NCBI GenBank assembly: GCA_030432455.1
Contig: JAUIHC010000027.1
Coordinates: 1 to 15,054 of the forward strand
Direction of reading: 5' to 3'
DNA from: Phycisphaerae bacterium
Lineage (GTDB): Bacteria > Planctomycetota > Phycisphaerae > Phycisphaerales > SM1A02
DNA length: 15,054 nucleotides
Program-made: the position numbers and the translations under genes
In this document: one piece after another, positions 7,587-13,835 of the stretch
Layout of the letters: every line of letters starts with the position of its first letter
How positions within the stretch are numbered: position 1 is the stretch's first letter
The notes under the pieces: model-generated
Databases searched by the model: none
The model's input: only the letters and a program-made list of their open reading frames with translations
What the model was told of the DNA's origin: nothing

Positions 7587-8843
7587 TCAGTGGGCGGAGA
7601 TGTCGATGCTGAGGACATTGGGGCGGGCGGCGATCTCGGCGATCAGGCTCTCGCCGGGAACCGCCGACACCCGCAGGCGGGCGGAGGCCGCGGCGCCGCC
7701 GGTGAAGATGATGTTCTCCATGTCCTCGACGTTGAGCTCGCCGCGGCTGAGCACCTCGCAGATCGCGGCGAGCACGCCGGGCCGGTTCAGGTGACGCACG
7801 GTGACCGTCGCGGCGCCCGACCCTTCGGCGATGTTGATGCAGTTGGGCACGCGGCCGTGTTCGAGGTGCTCGCGCACGATCCGCACCGTCTCCGCGGCGA
7901 TCGCCTCCTGCGCCTGGTCGGTCGAGGCCCCGACGTGGTGCGTGCCGTAGACGCCCGGCAGCGAGACGATCGACTCGGTGAACTCCCCGGTGCCGCCCGA
8001 GGGTTCGTGGGCGTAGACGTCGAGACCGGCGCGGATGCCCTTGTCGCGGATGGCCGCGGCGAGGGCGTCCTCGTCCACGACGGAGCCGCGACTGGTGTTC
8101 ACGAGGATCGCTCCGGGCTTCATCGCGGCGAGGAACTCGGCATCGATGAGCTTCGCGGTGTCCGCATTGGCCGCGACACTCACGCAGACGACATCGCTCA
8201 TGCGGGCGAGGTTGTGCAGGTTCTCGCAGGCGTGGCAGCCCGCGGCGGCGGCCCGCTCGTCGGAGATGTTCCGGCTCCACGCGAACGCCCGCATGCCGAA
8301 GGCGTTCCCCCGTTCGATGATCGCCTCGCCGATGCGGCCGAGACCGACCACGCCGAGGGTGCGTCCGGCGAGTCCGCTCGCCTTGCCGTATTCCTTCTTG
8401 TTCCAGACGCCGTTCCGCAGATCGGCGACCTGATCCGGAATCCGGCGGTCGCAGGCGAGGATGAGTCCCCAGGCGAGCTCGGCGACCGCGAGCGCGTTCT
8501 TCCCGGGGCAGTTGGCGACCGGAATGCCCCGTCCGCTCGCGGCGACGACGTCGATGTTGTCGGTGCCGGCCCCGGCGCGGACGATCAGCGCGAGTCGCGC
8601 CGCCGCCTCGATCGCGTCGGCCTTGACCTTGGTGGACCGCACGATCAGGACCTGCGGGTCGTGCGTCCGGATCGCGTCGGGCAGCGTGTCGGGGTCGAGG
8701 GCGGGTTCGCAGACGACGCGATGTCCGAGCGACTCCAGCGTGGCGATGCCCGAGGCGTCGAACTTGTCGGCGATGAGGATGACGGTGCCTGCCTCCGCGC
8801 CGGCGGTCGCGGGGTCGGTGGACTCGATGGTGGCGGTGGTCAT
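7587..8843 (-). CDS. serA: D-3-phosphoglycerate dehydrogenase with ACT domain
   Basis: Enzyme of 418 aa that oxidises 3-phosphoglycerate with NAD to 3-phosphohydroxypyruvate, the committed step of serine synthesis. The dinucleotide-binding motif GVVGLGRIG lies at 164-172. The catalytic triad is visible as Arg252 in NTSRGSVVD, Glu280 in YAHEPSG and His303 in THHVGAS. The C-terminal ~75 residues, from about VTVRHLNRPGVLAAICEVLS, form an ACT domain, the usual site of serine feedback inhibition. The length corresponds to the short form without the extra intervening domain. A thinly conserved Thr/Ala-rich N-terminus of about 18 residues precedes the core. The start ATG overlaps the DUF1015 stop (ATGA), which indicates translational coupling. 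The reading frame stays open further upstream, but that region is the end of DUF1015 in another frame. Confidence 0.96.
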   Translation of the reverse strand: MTTATIESTDPATAGAEAGTVILIADKFDASGIATLESLGHRVVCEPALDPDTLPDAIRTHDPQVLIVRSTKVKADAIEAAARLALIVRAGAGTDNIDVVAASGRGIPVANCPGKNALAVAELAWGLILACDRRIPDQVADLRNGVWNKKEYGKASGLAGRTLGVVGLGRIGEAIIERGNAFGMRAFAWSRNISDERAAAAGCHACENLHNLARMSDVVCVSVAANADTAKLIDAEFLAAMKPGAILVNTSRGSVVDEDALAAAIRDKGIRAGLDVYAHEPSGGTGEFTESIVSLPGVYGTHHVGASTDQAQEAIAAETVRIVREHLEHGRVPNCINIAEGSGAATVTVRHLNRPGVLAAICEVLSRGELNVEDMENIIFTGGAAASARLRVSAVPGESLIAEIAARPNVLSIDISAH

Positions 8844-10108
8844 GAGGTCGCGGTCTCCCGTGCGGTCTCGAAACGATGGGCGAAGAGCCCGCTGCGCAGC
8901 TTGGGCTCGAACCACGTGGACTTCGGCGGCATGATCTCGCCCGCATCGGCGACGCGGAGCAGTTCGGCCATGGTGGTCGCGTGCATCGCGAAGGCGATCG
9001 CGGCGTCGCCCGACGCGACCCGTCGCTCGAGTTCGCCGGTGCCGCGGACGCCGCCGACGAAGTCGATGCGGGGATCGGTGCGGGGGTCGCCGATCCCGAG
9101 GATCGGTCCGAGCACGCGATCCTGCAGCAGGGCGACGTCGAGGCACGCGATCGGGTCGTCGTTGGGGATGGAGTCGGTCGGGAAGGCGAGGAGGTGCCAG
9201 CCGCCCTCGAGGAAGACCGCGACCTCGCCGTGTCCCGGCTCGGGAACGACGCCCGCCTCGAGCGGGGTGACCGTGCCGACCTCGGCGAGGCGGGCGAGGA
9301 CACTGGCGGGGTCGAGTTCGCCGAGATCCCGAACCAGTCGGTGGTAGGGGAGGATCTCGAGCTCACCCTCGGGGAAGATCGCGGCGAGGATGCGGTTGTA
9401 CTCCTCGCCCCCGTCGTGATCGGGGTTGGCGGCGGCCCGCTCGGTGGCGGCCCGCTCGCCCGCGGCGGAACGGTGGTGACCGTCGGCGATGTAGAGCTCG
9501 GGCACCCCGGCGAAGAGTCGCACGAACCGTTCGGGGTCGCGGACCTTCCAGAGGGTGTGGGTCACATCGTCGCGCACGAAGTGCACCAGAGGCCGATCAC
9601 TCGTCGCCTCCACCAGCGCCATGCGGATCTCGTCGGCGGCCTCGACCTCGTCGCGGAAGGCGAGGAAGACGCCCTCGGCGTGGACGCTCGAGACGAGCAG
9701 GTGCCGGGTGCGGTCGTCCTCCTTGTCCGGGCGGGTCTTCTCGTGACGGCGGATCCGGCCGTCGCGGTACTCCGCGGCATCCACGGTGCAGACGAGGCCG
9801 AGCTGGCGGCGGCCCCGCCAGACGAGTCGGTAGGCGAACATCGTGGGCTCGTCGTCCTCGACGAGGTGACCTTCGGCAAGGAGCCGCTCGATGGCCGCCA
9901 GTCCCTGGTCGTAGACCTCGTCGGCGTGGGGGTCGATGGCGGGGTCGAAGTCGATCTCCGGTCGGATCACATGCAGATAACTGTGGGGGATGCCCTCGGC
10001 GAGGCTCCGGGCCTCGGCGGTCGAGATGACGTCGTAGGGCGGACAGGAGATCTCCGCCGCGAGGGGCGGGGTCGGGCGGATCGCCTTGAACGGATGGATC
10101 GTGCTCAC
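8840..10108 (-). CDS. DUF1015 family protein, first gene of the serine operon
   Basis: Protein of 422 aa of the DUF1015 family, usually about 400-420 aa. Hallmarks are an N-terminal HPFKAIRP, CPPYDVI (22-28), SYLHVIRPE, RHEKT (121-125) and the invariant IADGHHRSAA around 207-216. No membrane segment or signal peptide is visible. As I recall, these proteins have been annotated as ParB/SpoOJ-like. The D-G-H-H-R motif resembles the active-site motif of ParB-fold free-serine kinases, so a phospho-serine related activity is an attractive but unproven idea. DUF1015 genes commonly neighbour serA and serC in diverse bacteria, and here it overlaps serA by 4 nt. Start chosen: GTG at 10108, six bases after GGGAG and directly before the conserved STIHPFKAIRP. 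The frame remains open upstream without protein-like content. Confidence 0.88.
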   Translation of the reverse strand: MSTIHPFKAIRPTPPLAAEISCPPYDVISTAEARSLAEGIPHSYLHVIRPEIDFDPAIDPHADEVYDQGLAAIERLLAEGHLVEDDEPTMFAYRLVWRGRRQLGLVCTVDAAEYRDGRIRRHEKTRPDKEDDRTRHLLVSSVHAEGVFLAFRDEVEAADEIRMALVEATSDRPLVHFVRDDVTHTLWKVRDPERFVRLFAGVPELYIADGHHRSAAGERAATERAAANPDHDGGEEYNRILAAIFPEGELEILPYHRLVRDLGELDPASVLARLAEVGTVTPLEAGVVPEPGHGEVAVFLEGGWHLLAFPTDSIPNDDPIACLDVALLQDRVLGPILGIGDPRTDPRIDFVGGVRGTGELERRVASGDAAIAFAMHATTMAELLRVADAGEIMPPKSTWFEPKLRSGLFAHRFETARETATS

Positions 10109-10429
10109 GCTCGGCTCCCGGGAGTGGGGGCCGCCGTCGGCCCCGGTCGTGCTACGCGGTCCGCATGGTACGACGGCGGGGGGCCGTCTCGTCGGCTCCA
10201 CCCGAGGGCGTGAAGCATTCTCCGCCGCCCGCCACCGCCGCCCTCGGATCCGCGGAGCAGGGATCGGGGAAAAAGTGATGGAGGACTGTGCGAGGGATTC
10301 CGATAGAAACTCGGCCCGGACGACTTGTCCGGGTCGTGGATGGGCGGCCGAGAGACCGCCGATCCACCCGGGAATCGCCACGGTGGGCGTGGCGGATCCC
10401 TCGACATTCCCTGTGCAGAGAGACCAGAC
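10109..10429. other. Divergent intergenic region without a gene
   Basis: A 321-bp region between the divergent DUF1015 and PilZ-like genes, so promoters for both should lie here. I see a GC-rich half (about 10120-10260) and a slightly AT-richer patch around 10261-10315 that includes GGGGAAAAAGTG. No convincing -35/-10 pair, operator or RNA structure stands out on either strand. Open frames here lack protein-like composition. Confidence 0.5.
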
Positions 10430-10744
10430 ATGGACCATCGTGCCGCCGAACTCCCCGGATTCGCCTCGGGATCGCTGTTCACCGCCGCCACCCGCCCCCT
10501 TCCGGGCAGTGCCACGGCCTTCCATCTGGATGGCGACCGCTTCGGGGTCATGCACGATCTGATCGAGCTCGCGATCTCGGAGGAGGCCCTCGAGGCCCGA
10601 GCCCTCCAGGCGGTCCCCACCGGCTCGCGGGTGAGCCTCGGATTCGAGGCTCCCGGCACACCGGCTCGTCAGGGCGAGGTCGTGGCGTGCGATCCCTGCG
10701 GTGACGGCTTCCGGGTCGGCATCCGGCTCGCGACGGCGGCCTGA
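10430..10744 (+). CDS. Small protein with PilZ-like C-terminal half (uncertain)
   Basis: Protein of 104 aa, no signal peptide or membrane segment. The C-terminal half, PTGSRVSLGFEAPGTPARQG followed by EVVACDPCGDGFRVGIRL, has the rhythm of the last strands of a PilZ domain (G-x-V-x-L ... G-x-V ... G-F-x-V-G-I-x-L). PilZ domains bind cyclic-di-GMP through RxxxR and D/NxSxxG motifs, and I see neither, so any ligand binding is doubtful. The start ATG at 10430 follows a purine-rich GCAGAGAGA but no strong ribosome binding site. It faces away from the serine operon and precedes the pilus cluster, with a strong hairpin in between. If the PilZ relation holds, it could influence the pilus machinery, but it could equally be an unrelated beta protein. 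Confidence 0.5.
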   Translation: MDHRAAELPGFASGSLFTAATRPLPGSATAFHLDGDRFGVMHDLIELAISEEALEARALQAVPTGSRVSLGFEAPGTPARQGEVVACDPCGDGFRVGIRLATAA

Positions 10745-11172
10745 GCGTTCGGACCTCGCGTCCCACCACCCTGCATCACTCGGTCTCGACGCCCCTCCCT
10801 CGCCTGCATCAGGCGGCGGAGGGGCGTCGCTCTGTACCGGTCCTGCCGCCTGTGCGGTCGGGCGAAGGTCCGCGAGCCATTCGATCGGTGCGACGAGGAC
10901 GCCCGTGGTCGAGTGCGAGCCCGCGATGGCCGACGATCAGCGGACCGGGCAACCGCCCGGCCGTGGAACCGGCTGTCCAAGGAGGGACGGACACTCGGAT
11001 CCACGAATGCCCGATCGATCGCGGTGCGGACGGTCGGGTGCTTGTCGGGGCGGACGCGAACGCGTCCGCCACCAGTCTTCCGGCGGACACCGACTCGGGT
11101 CCGCGCCAGCTCGCCCGCACGGTGCGGACGAATCGTTTCGGTGCCTCGCACGCAGTTGAGGAGTTGATCAAC
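10745..11172. other. Long leader / intergenic region before pilin 1, no gene seen
   Basis: A 428-bp region that holds the 10787-10829 hairpin and a perfect 10-bp palindrome (GGCGGACGCG-AA-CGCGTCCGCC, 11049-11070). It also holds a 14-mer CTCGGATCCACGAA at 10994-11007 that recurs inside the pilin 2 signal peptide coding region (11777-11790). Open frames cross it but have arginine-rich, non-protein-like composition. The end contains GAGGAG (11158-11163), the ribosome binding site of pilin 1. The promoter of the pilin operon should lie here, but I cannot place it. Confidence 0.55.
10787..10829 (+). terminator. Strong two-stage hairpin terminator-like structure
   Basis: A perfect 12-bp outer stem CGACGCCCCTCC / GGAGGGGCGTCG and a 6-bp inner stem CGCCTG-CAT-CAGGCG are separated by a 2x2 mismatch. 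It lies 42 nt after the PilZ-like stop. Downstream is CTCTGTACC, not a T-run, so efficiency as an intrinsic terminator is uncertain. Confidence 0.6.
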
Positions 11173-11592
11173 ATGAACACCCGTCGCAACCCCGTGAAGC
11201 GTGGCTTCACCCTGATCGAGATTCTGATCGTCGTCGTGATCCTCGGCATTCTCGCCGCGATCATCGTTCCGCAGTTCACCGACGCCGCGCAGGACGCGGG
11301 CGTCTCGAGCGCCCGCAGCCAGCTCCAGACCATGCGGTCGCAGATCGAGCTCTTCCGCGTCCAGAACAACGGTGCGGCGCCCGCCGACGACGGTGCCGGT
11401 GCCGGTCCCTGGAACGCCCTGGTCACCGCCAACTACATCCGTTCGGCTCCGAACTGGCCCGCGGGCTTCGCGTCGGAGTACGACGCCGCCACCGGCGCCC
11501 TCAACCTGACCTTCACCGGTTCGCCGATCCCGGACGTCGACAACAGCGGCGCGGGCGACGCCACCGACGTGACGGCCATCGAAGCCTGGTGA
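11173..11592 (+). CDS. GspG-like type IV pilin / major pseudopilin 1
   Basis: Prepilin of 139 aa. An 11-residue basic leader ends in KRG, and the cleavage site RG|FTLIE has Gly at -1 and Glu at +5, as needed by the prepilin peptidase and N-methylase. It is followed by the hydrophobic helix ILIVVVILGILAAIIVPQF. The mature form is 128 aa, short as for GspG-type pseudopilins. The C-terminal 21 residues (119-139) are acidic: IPDVDNSGAGD, then ATDVTAIEAW. They match the 12-residue calcium-loop spacing D1, D3, S5, G6, D9, D12 and almost repeat in pilin 2. GspG proteins also bind calcium near a C-terminal ADI-x-x-W. GAGGAG lies 9 nt before the ATG. A strong terminator follows, so this gene may be expressed far more than the rest of the cluster, as suits a major subunit. 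Confidence 0.9.
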   Translation: MNTRRNPVKRGFTLIEILIVVVILGILAAIIVPQFTDAAQDAGVSSARSQLQTMRSQIELFRVQNNGAAPADDGAGAGPWNALVTANYIRSAPNWPAGFASEYDAATGALNLTFTGSPIPDVDNSGAGDATDVTAIEAW

Positions 11593-11614
11593 TCCACCTC
11601 GGACCACTCGACCT

Positions 11615-11647
11615 CGTGACCCCGGCCGACAGGCCGGGGTCACGTTT
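11615..11647 (+). terminator. Intrinsic terminator between pilin 1 and pilin 2
   Basis: A perfect 13-bp stem CGTGACCCCGGCC / GGCCGGGGTCACG with the 4-nt loop GACA is followed by TTT. It starts 22 nt after the pilin 1 stop. It likely ends most pilin 1 transcripts, so that downstream genes depend on read-through or a further promoter in 11648-11740. Confidence 0.8.
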
Positions 11648-11755
11648 CCAAGCGGGCCGGATGCCCGCGTCGGGCCGGATCGCCTGATGTCGCGAACGGT
11701 CATTCCTTCCGGGGTCGTGGAGGCCGGAGCCTCCCGAAGAAGGAGTCAGATCCAG

Positions 11756-12211
11756 ATGTCGATGCGTTCTTCCGTCCTCGGATCCACGAACCCGATCCCG
11801 GCTCGCCGCGGATTCACCCTGATCGAGATCCTGATCGTGGTCGTGATCCTGGGCATTCTCGCCGCGATCATCGTCCCGCAGTTCTCGGATGCCCAGTCGC
11901 TCTCGCGGGCGACCGCGATGCGGACCCAGCTCAACACGATCCGCGGTCAGGTCGCAGCCTGGCGACTGCAGAACGGCAACGAGGTGCCCGGCGGGTCCGG
12001 AAGCACCGCGACCGAGATGATGCGGACGCTCGTGGAGGACGGCTACCTCGTCCGCACGGTCTTCGCCTCCACCGGCTTCGAGTGGGTCTGGAATCCCGTG
12101 ACCTGCGAGCTCGATCTCCGGTACGACGTGGCGATCGATCCCAGCATTCCCGACGCCGACGGCGACGGTGACGGCGACGACGACGACGTCGCGGCGATCG
12201 CGGCCTGGTGA
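11756..12211 (+). CDS. GspG-like type IV pilin / pseudopilin 2
   Basis: Prepilin of 151 aa, a paralogue of pilin 1. The leader is 19 residues and ends in ARRG, with cleavage at RG|FTLIE. The helix ILIVVVILGILAAIIVPQF is identical to that of pilin 1. The mature form is 132 aa, with a divergent middle (LNTIRGQVAAWRLQNGNEVP, then FEWVWNPVTCELDLRYDV). The C-terminus again has the acidic motif: IPDADGDGDGD, then DDDVAAIAAW, with aspartates at positions 1, 3, 5, 9 and 12 of a calcium loop. ATG 11756 is supported by AAGGAG 10 nt upstream. The second ATG at 11762 is less well placed. A small hairpin GGAGGC-CGGA-GCCTCC (11719-11734) precedes the ribosome binding site. Its stop overlaps the GTG of the next gene by 4 nt, so it belongs to the downstream operon. 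Confidence 0.88.
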   Translation: MSMRSSVLGSTNPIPARRGFTLIEILIVVVILGILAAIIVPQFSDAQSLSRATAMRTQLNTIRGQVAAWRLQNGNEVPGGSGSTATEMMRTLVEDGYLVRTVFASTGFEWVWNPVTCELDLRYDVAIDPSIPDADGDGDGDDDDVAAIAAW

Positions 12212-12741
12212 CCCGTCGGATGCCGACGCCCACCGCCGATCGTCCCTCGCCCGGACGGGCGGTCCGGATCGCGCTCTTCGGGCTGCTGACCGCAGGCGTG
12301 GTCTCGGCAGTGGTGGAGCACGAGCGGATCGAGCCCGTCGCCGGCGATCTCGAGCTGGCGATTCCCGTCCCCGGTTCGGCCCGACTGGTGGATCGTCGCA
12401 TCGACCGGAACACCGGGCGTTCGATCGCGGTCATCGACGTCGATCCGACCACGCCCCCGACCTGGAGCGACGTCTACGTCGTCGTCCGTCGTCACGCCCT
12501 CCCCGGCGTCCTGCTGAGCTACGCGACCGAGCCCGCCGACGTGCCCGACTCCTCCGAGTCGATCGACGCCTGGCGGGCATTCGCCGCCGGATCGAGCGTC
12601 CGGCTGGAGCCGCATCCCGATCTTCGCAGTGCCCGAGCCGTGATGGAGGCGGGCGTCGGTCGGGGATCGTCGTCCGGAAACCCGACGAGAGGTCCTTCTC
12701 TCGCGGTCGAGGCGGATCCTGGTCCGATCGAACCTCGCTGA
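12208..12741 (+). CDS. Membrane-anchored protein of unknown function in the pilus cluster
   Basis: I do not recognise this family. It is 177 aa from a GTG that overlaps the pilin 2 stop (GTGA). An alternative ATG at 12220 would remove four residues, and neither start has a Shine-Dalgarno sequence. Residues ~18-36 (AVRIALFGLLTAGVVSAVV) form one membrane segment after a basic stretch, so the rest is predicted to be outside the cytoplasm. The exported part has beta-like stretches (ARLVDRRIDRNTGRSIAVID, VYVVVRRHALPGVLLSYA) and a disordered Gly/Ser/Pro/Glu tail. It lacks the FTLIE pilin signature. Its place between a pilin and further pilus genes suggests a role in assembly or anchoring, which is inferred from context only. 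Confidence 0.75.
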   Translation: MTRRMPTPTADRPSPGRAVRIALFGLLTAGVVSAVVEHERIEPVAGDLELAIPVPGSARLVDRRIDRNTGRSIAVIDVDPTTPPTWSDVYVVVRRHALPGVLLSYATEPADVPDSSESIDAWRAFAAGSSVRLEPHPDLRSARAVMEAGVGRGSSSGNPTRGPSLAVEADPGPIEPR

Positions 12742-12812
12742 TCGTCCGTTTCCCCGAAGTCCGGCCGCGCCGATGCCGATGACCCTCGGTCCCCATCCGC
12801 CTGGAGCTCGTC

Positions 12813-13169
12813 ATGGATCAGTCTCGATCGCTGCGAACCCTGCTCGTCGTCAACTCGCTGCTGGCGGGTGGTCTGCTCTGGACCATCGCGGTCGGTGATC
12901 GCGGCCTGCTTCCAACCGCCGAGGCGGCGCCTCAGTACCGCTCGAGCCGGGCGCCGGATCCGCCCGAGGCCCTCACCGGCGTCGGCAACGCGCCAGCCCG
13001 TCAGCGGGCGCAGATGATCAAGCATCTCGAGGATGTCTCGAAGCGGCTGGAGAAGATCGAGGCCGCGATCGCGTCCGGGGATCTCGAGGTCCGCATCCGC
13101 AACGTGGACGATCTGGCGATCGACTACGACCGACTCGCCCGGGCGATCCGGGATGCCGCCGGCGACTGA
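12813..13169 (+). CDS. Small anchored coiled-coil protein of unknown function
   Basis: Protein of 118 aa with no recognised family. Residues ~7-27 (LRTLLVVNSLLAGGLLWTIA) are a membrane segment or uncleaved signal anchor. AEAAPQ near 36-41 could be a signal peptidase I site. The second half, QRAQMIKHLEDVSKRLEKIE and onward, is charged and helical with heptad-like spacing, suggesting a short coiled coil. GGAG lies 6 nt before the ATG. The gene sits 71 nt after the previous anchored protein and 19 nt before the GspH-like gene, so all three are probably cotranscribed. The layout, anchor plus periplasmic coil, resembles platform components of pilus systems, but that is inference. Confidence 0.78.
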   Translation: MDQSRSLRTLLVVNSLLAGGLLWTIAVGDRGLLPTAEAAPQYRSSRAPDPPEALTGVGNAPARQRAQMIKHLEDVSKRLEKIEAAIASGDLEVRIRNVDDLAIDYDRLARAIRDAAGD

Positions 13170-13188
13170 GCCGGCCGAGGGGGTTCGC

Positions 13189-13755
13189 ATGCGACGACGA
13201 CGCGCCTACACGCTCATCGAACTGCTCATCGTGGTGGCGATCCTCGGGCTCTCGGGGGCGCTGCTCGTGCCACGGCTCGTCGATGCCGACACCTTCTCGG
13301 TGCAGGCGGCGGTGCGCTCCGTGGTTGCCGACATCACCTTTGCGCAGACCGATGCGCTGGCGATGCAGCGGATCCGCCGGGTCCAGTTCCTGCGGGACGC
13401 CAACGACCGGGTGCACGGCTACGCCATCCTCGCCCCGACCGACCAGAACGCCTACGACACGGTGTTCGACGCCGCGAACGCGGAGTATCTCGACAGTCCG
13501 ACCACGGTCGGATCCGACGGCGTCTTCATCGTCGACTTCGACGCGGACGACCGGTTCTCGGGCGTGGAGATCGAGTCGGTGAACTTCGGTGGTCGAGACT
13601 GGGTCGCGTTCGACGCGCTCGGCGGGCCGCTGGCCGCGGCCGGGCAGCCTCTGGCCGGTGGCGGCGAGATCCGGATGCGCGGCGAGAGCGGCGCCTATCT
13701 GATCCGATTGAGCGGTTTCACGGGAAAGATCACCGTCGAATCGATCGATGAGTGA
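13189..13755 (+). CDS. GspH-like minor pseudopilin with Ala at the cleavage site
   Basis: Protein of 188 aa. The leader is only six residues, MRRRRA, followed by YTLIELLIVVAILGLSGALLVPR. Glu at +5 is kept, but the residue at -1 is Ala instead of Gly and +1 is Tyr rather than Phe. Prepilin peptidases are known to tolerate Ala at -1, though less well. The post-helix part with AVRSVVADITFAQTDALAMQ is the typical GspH/FimT pattern, and a beta-rich domain follows (RVQFLRDANDRVHGYAIL, SGAYLIRLSGFTGKITVE). Such proteins sit in the initiating tip complex of type II secretion pseudopili or type IV pili. Start ATG 13189 follows GAGGGGG by 5 nt. An in-frame ATG at 13153 would give a leader of 18 residues but overlaps the previous gene and has no ribosome binding site. 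Confidence 0.82.
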   Translation: MRRRRAYTLIELLIVVAILGLSGALLVPRLVDADTFSVQAAVRSVVADITFAQTDALAMQRIRRVQFLRDANDRVHGYAILAPTDQNAYDTVFDAANAEYLDSPTTVGSDGVFIVDFDADDRFSGVEIESVNFGGRDWVAFDALGGPLAAAGQPLAGGGEIRMRGESGAYLIRLSGFTGKITVESIDE

Positions 13756-13835
13756 CCGGTAGGGGGGGCTCGCGACACGGCGTCGCGGGCCGCGACGTCG
13801 GCCGACGAGCCGACCCGGTCCCGGAGGTCGATCCC

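Noticed and set aside
6549..9347. A plus-strand open frame of about 930 codons opposite the serine operon
   Set aside because: Gly/Val/Asp/Arg-rich composition without motifs. The minus-strand genes carry all catalytic residues.
6001..9366. A minus-strand open frame of about 1120 codons across serC, serA and the phosphatase
   Set aside because: It lies in another frame from the true genes and gives Arg/Pro/His-rich low-complexity protein. Codon bias at high GC explains the lack of stops.
10852..11172. A coding extension upstream of pilin 1
   Set aside because: The frame is open but shows no protein-like pattern. The short basic leader with GAGGAG before ATG 11173 is what a prepilin needs.
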